From CAYQOX01 sp964419335 (lineage in GTDB: Bacteria > Hinthialibacterota > Hinthialibacteria > Hinthialibacterales > Hinthialibacteraceae), in the NCBI GenBank assembly GCA_964419335.1, contig CAYQOX010000007.1, positions 58,073 to 122,072 of the forward strand: DNA of 64,000 nucleotides. Reading direction: 5' to 3'. The position numbers were made by a program, and so were the translations under genes. Below the pieces are notes generated by a model. That model was not told where the DNA came from. It made no database searches and worked only from the letters and a program-made list of their open reading frames with translations. Shown in pieces: positions 63,776 through 64,000 of this stretch. Position 1 is the stretch's first letter. Each line of letters starts with the position of its first letter.

Positions 63776-64000
63776 GCACCTGATATGAATAGGTTTACGC
63801 ACTATAATAGTACAGGCCATTTCTGGAAGAACCGTTATAAAGAGGCTACTAAAACATGGATAACAGATAGTACGAACAATCAAAAAAAGGTAGGCCACCA
63901 TCTTAACTCACCCTCTTTTTTGTCCAAATAATGGGGTACACCTCAGTACCTCATCCGACTGAAGCGGGACACCCTCCCCTTGCGACCCAATTTTGTGGAC
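63776..64000. other. Non-coding sequence next to the transposase relic
   Basis: I see no gene here. The last 40 bases (GCGGGACACC... TTTTGTGGAC) look like the edge of an insertion sequence, but the opposite terminal repeat lies outside the window, so this cannot be confirmed. Confidence 0.3.

Noticed and set aside
63686..63901. Minus-strand 71-residue frame at the right end
   Set aside because: It is antisense to the transposase fragment and shows no family features.
1..64000. CRISPR arrays, tRNA or rRNA genes
   Set aside because: I saw no regularly spaced direct repeats, no cloverleaf with a clear T-loop, and no conserved rRNA segments on either strand.

Overview
The window looks like a piece of an uncultured Gram-negative bacterium, possibly from the Hydrogenedentota/Sumerlaeota/Planctomycetota neighbourhood. 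The signs are several type II secretion-like pseudopilins ending in a PSNG...GD motif, a lipoprotein and an outer-membrane barrel with C-terminal aromatic residues, a large MFS-HEAT-cNMP fusion, and moderate GC content. The phylum is an inference. There is one 100-base assembly gap (7017-7116).

Layout. 1-3270 (minus): three pseudopilins and a secreted DUF5666-like protein. 3412-6500 (plus): ECF sigma factor, FecR-like anti-sigma factor and a secreted beta-propeller, in one operon. 6624-7016: the end of a surface protein cut by the gap. 7391-9255 (plus): orphan ParA, a DUF697 membrane protein and an Sfp-type phosphopantetheinyl transferase. 9245-12006 (minus): an SPFH protein and a SyrD/PvdE-like ABC exporter. 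12497-42185 (plus): four megasynthase genes forming a hybrid PKS-NRPS. 42261-43844: an exported S12 serine hydrolase. 43902-50882 (minus): AsnB, a solute-binding protein with a ribbon-helix-helix-like tail, and second copies of SPFH, ABC exporter and DUF697. 51124-52311: a coiled-coil lipoprotein. 52364-59919 (minus): a four-gene membrane sensor operon. 60002-62764: outer-membrane protein, PrmC-like methyltransferase, SET protein and AdoMet decarboxylase-like protein. 62889-64000: a decayed beta-helix/GH28-like pseudogene abutting a transposase fragment.

The assembly line reads KS-AT(dead)-ACP / KS-AT-DH-ER-KR-ACP / KS-AT-ACP-aminotransferase-C-A(Thr)-PCP-C-A(unassigned)-PCP-C-A(Phe)-PCP-E / C-A(Tyr-like)-PCP-E. 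By colinearity this gives an iturin-like beta-amino acyl chain joined to Thr-X-D-Phe-D-Tyr. There is no acyl-loading domain and no thioesterase. The phosphopantetheinyl transferase, the two exporters and the S12 hydrolase would serve activation, export and perhaps maturation.

The most unusual organisation is the duplicated trio of exporter ABC, SPFH membrane protein and DUF697 protein on both sides of the biosynthetic genes. It looks like a dedicated membrane module for this peptide. Functions are inferred from motifs read by eye; no database search was possible.
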